Shown here one piece after another: positions 63,543 through 64,000 of a stretch of DNA of 64,000 nt (position 1 is the first letter of the stretch; each line of letters begins with the position of its first letter). The position numbers were made by a program, and so were the translations under genes. Source of the stretch: CAILUF01 sp964505265 (GTDB taxonomy: Bacteria > Pseudomonadota > Alphaproteobacteria > Rickettsiales > UBA1997); the NCBI GenBank assembly GCA_964505265.1, contig CAZDGN010000002.1:76802-140801 (forward strand), given 5' to 3'. Below the pieces are notes generated by a model. That model made no database searches. It saw only the letters and a program-made list of their open reading frames with translations, and had not been told where the DNA came from.

Positions 63543-64000
63543 AACTATCGAAATATCGGATAACTTGCTCTTAAACCAGCTTACCTGATTTAAAATTAGT
63601 AATACTCATAACTTGCATAAAATTGATTTAATGCAAGTTATAAATATGCTTAATTGCATTTCAAGTGGTTTTCTGCAATTAAAATAAAATTTACTTGCAT
63701 ATTAAGCAAAATACGAAAATTTTATCCTCTAATGCGAGGGGCTTACAACCATTCATTGTTTTTTGAGTAATTTTTGAAAAATACCATTGTTGAAATATGC
63801 TCGAAATGCAATCGGTTCTAAGTTCCCCCGCTTTACGGGGGAGCGGACGAAAAGAATTTAACGGTAGTTAAATTCTTTGAGTCGTGGGGGGTCAAAAAAA
63901 TTATCAAAAAAAGCGGTGTTATCACCCTCCCGCAAGGGGAGGGTGATAACACCGCTAATTTTGCCAGAGGAAAATTTTACCCTCTTAAGCCAAGGGAGGG
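63543..64000. repeat. Cluster of palindromes, GC-rich in the last 250 bp
   Basis: No ORF. From left to right: 63608-63618 with 63631-63641 (ATAACTTGCAT stem, 11 bp), CCTC/GAGG at about 63725-63738, TCCCCCG/CGGGGGA with a 5-nt loop at about 63823-63841, a 12-bp perfect stem AAAGAATTTAAC with loop GGTA at about 63852-63879, and a 20-bp perfect stem at 63912-63931 with 63937-63956 around loop GCAAG. The window ends in CCCTC...GAGGG again. The G+C of these elements is far above the surroundings, suggesting a dispersed palindromic repeat family. Confidence 0.6.

Noticed and set aside
1..64000. CRISPR array, insertion sequence or prophage
   Set aside because: No regular spaced repeats, transposase, integrase or phage structural genes were found in either strand.

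Overview
The window is a strongly AT-rich, gene-dense bacterial chromosome segment. Most genes are single-copy housekeeping genes on both strands, with 1-17 nt overlaps (ATGA or TAATG junctions) and very short spacers. The gene set points to Alphaproteobacteria: pyruvate dehydrogenase E1 as separate alpha and beta subunits, two glutamyl-tRNA synthetases, a RatA/Coq10 protein, FixHIS for a cbb3 oxidase, NuoG, ApaG and an alphaproteobacterial-type family 4 uracil-DNA glycosylase. A VirB2-like pilin, a TlyC/CorC protein and a cone-less NrdA recall Rickettsiales. However, histidine (hisI, hisZ), tryptophan (trpF), pantothenate (panD, coaBC) and methionine (metY, metK) genes plus Pgi suggest a lineage with more biosynthesis than classical Rickettsia. 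The exact order is inference.

Layout. 1-4.6 kb: 3' end of an agmatinase, an AstE/AspA-type deacylase, then a reverse-strand cluster (ABC metal permease, hemH, ybeY, corC). 4.7-15.4 kb: a forward run with a small membrane protein, pdhA-pdhB, an FtsB/DivIC-like protein, a polyprenol-kinase-like protein, dnaG, rpoD, recJ, apaG, tsaB, then tRNA-Cys on the reverse strand. 15.6-20.7 kb: pgi, dsbB, hisI (reverse), queD, ybgC, ffh, ratA, panD. 20.8-24.5 kb: rpmH, rnpA and ccoH-ccoI-ccoS. 24.6-33.3 kb: two lipoproteins, a D,D-carboxypeptidase, ybaB, trpF, a KimA-like transporter, a CNNM/CorB-like protein and one gltX. 33.3-41 kb: mainly reverse genes (coaBC, ruvB, a pseudopilin with a LamG-like domain, rluC-type synthase, crcB, metK, an outer-membrane protein, the second gltX). 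41.1-52.1 kb: pilB/gspE-like ATPase, rplM-rpsI, nrdR, udg, hisZ, parA, VirB2-like pilin, lipoprotein, rpiB, trmB, murB and metY. 52.2-55.1 kb: nrdA and a periplasmic cyclophilin (reverse). 55.2-64 kb: ssb, nuoG, rpsP, small unknown ORFs, lipoprotein and glycosyltransferase (reverse), dsbA, mlaF, a flavoprotein, and a terminal stretch of GC-rich palindromes.

The most interesting signals lie mostly outside the ordinary genes. (1) A 26-codon ORF ending in Cys-Cys-Cys-Arg-stop sits 50 nt upstream of metY and overlaps nested inverted repeats; it looks like a cysteine-sensing attenuator. (2) Two NrdR-box-like palindromes 32 bp apart lie just upstream of nrdA, with nrdR in the same window. (3) RpoD carries an unusual lysine-rich N-terminal tail of about 160 residues. 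(4) A VirB2-like pilin has a cysteine-rich extension. (5) A pilin-signal protein carries a LamG-like C-terminus. (6) The last 250 bases hold unusually GC-rich perfect palindromes that look like a dispersed repeat. No CRISPR array, insertion sequence, prophage or rRNA operon was seen.
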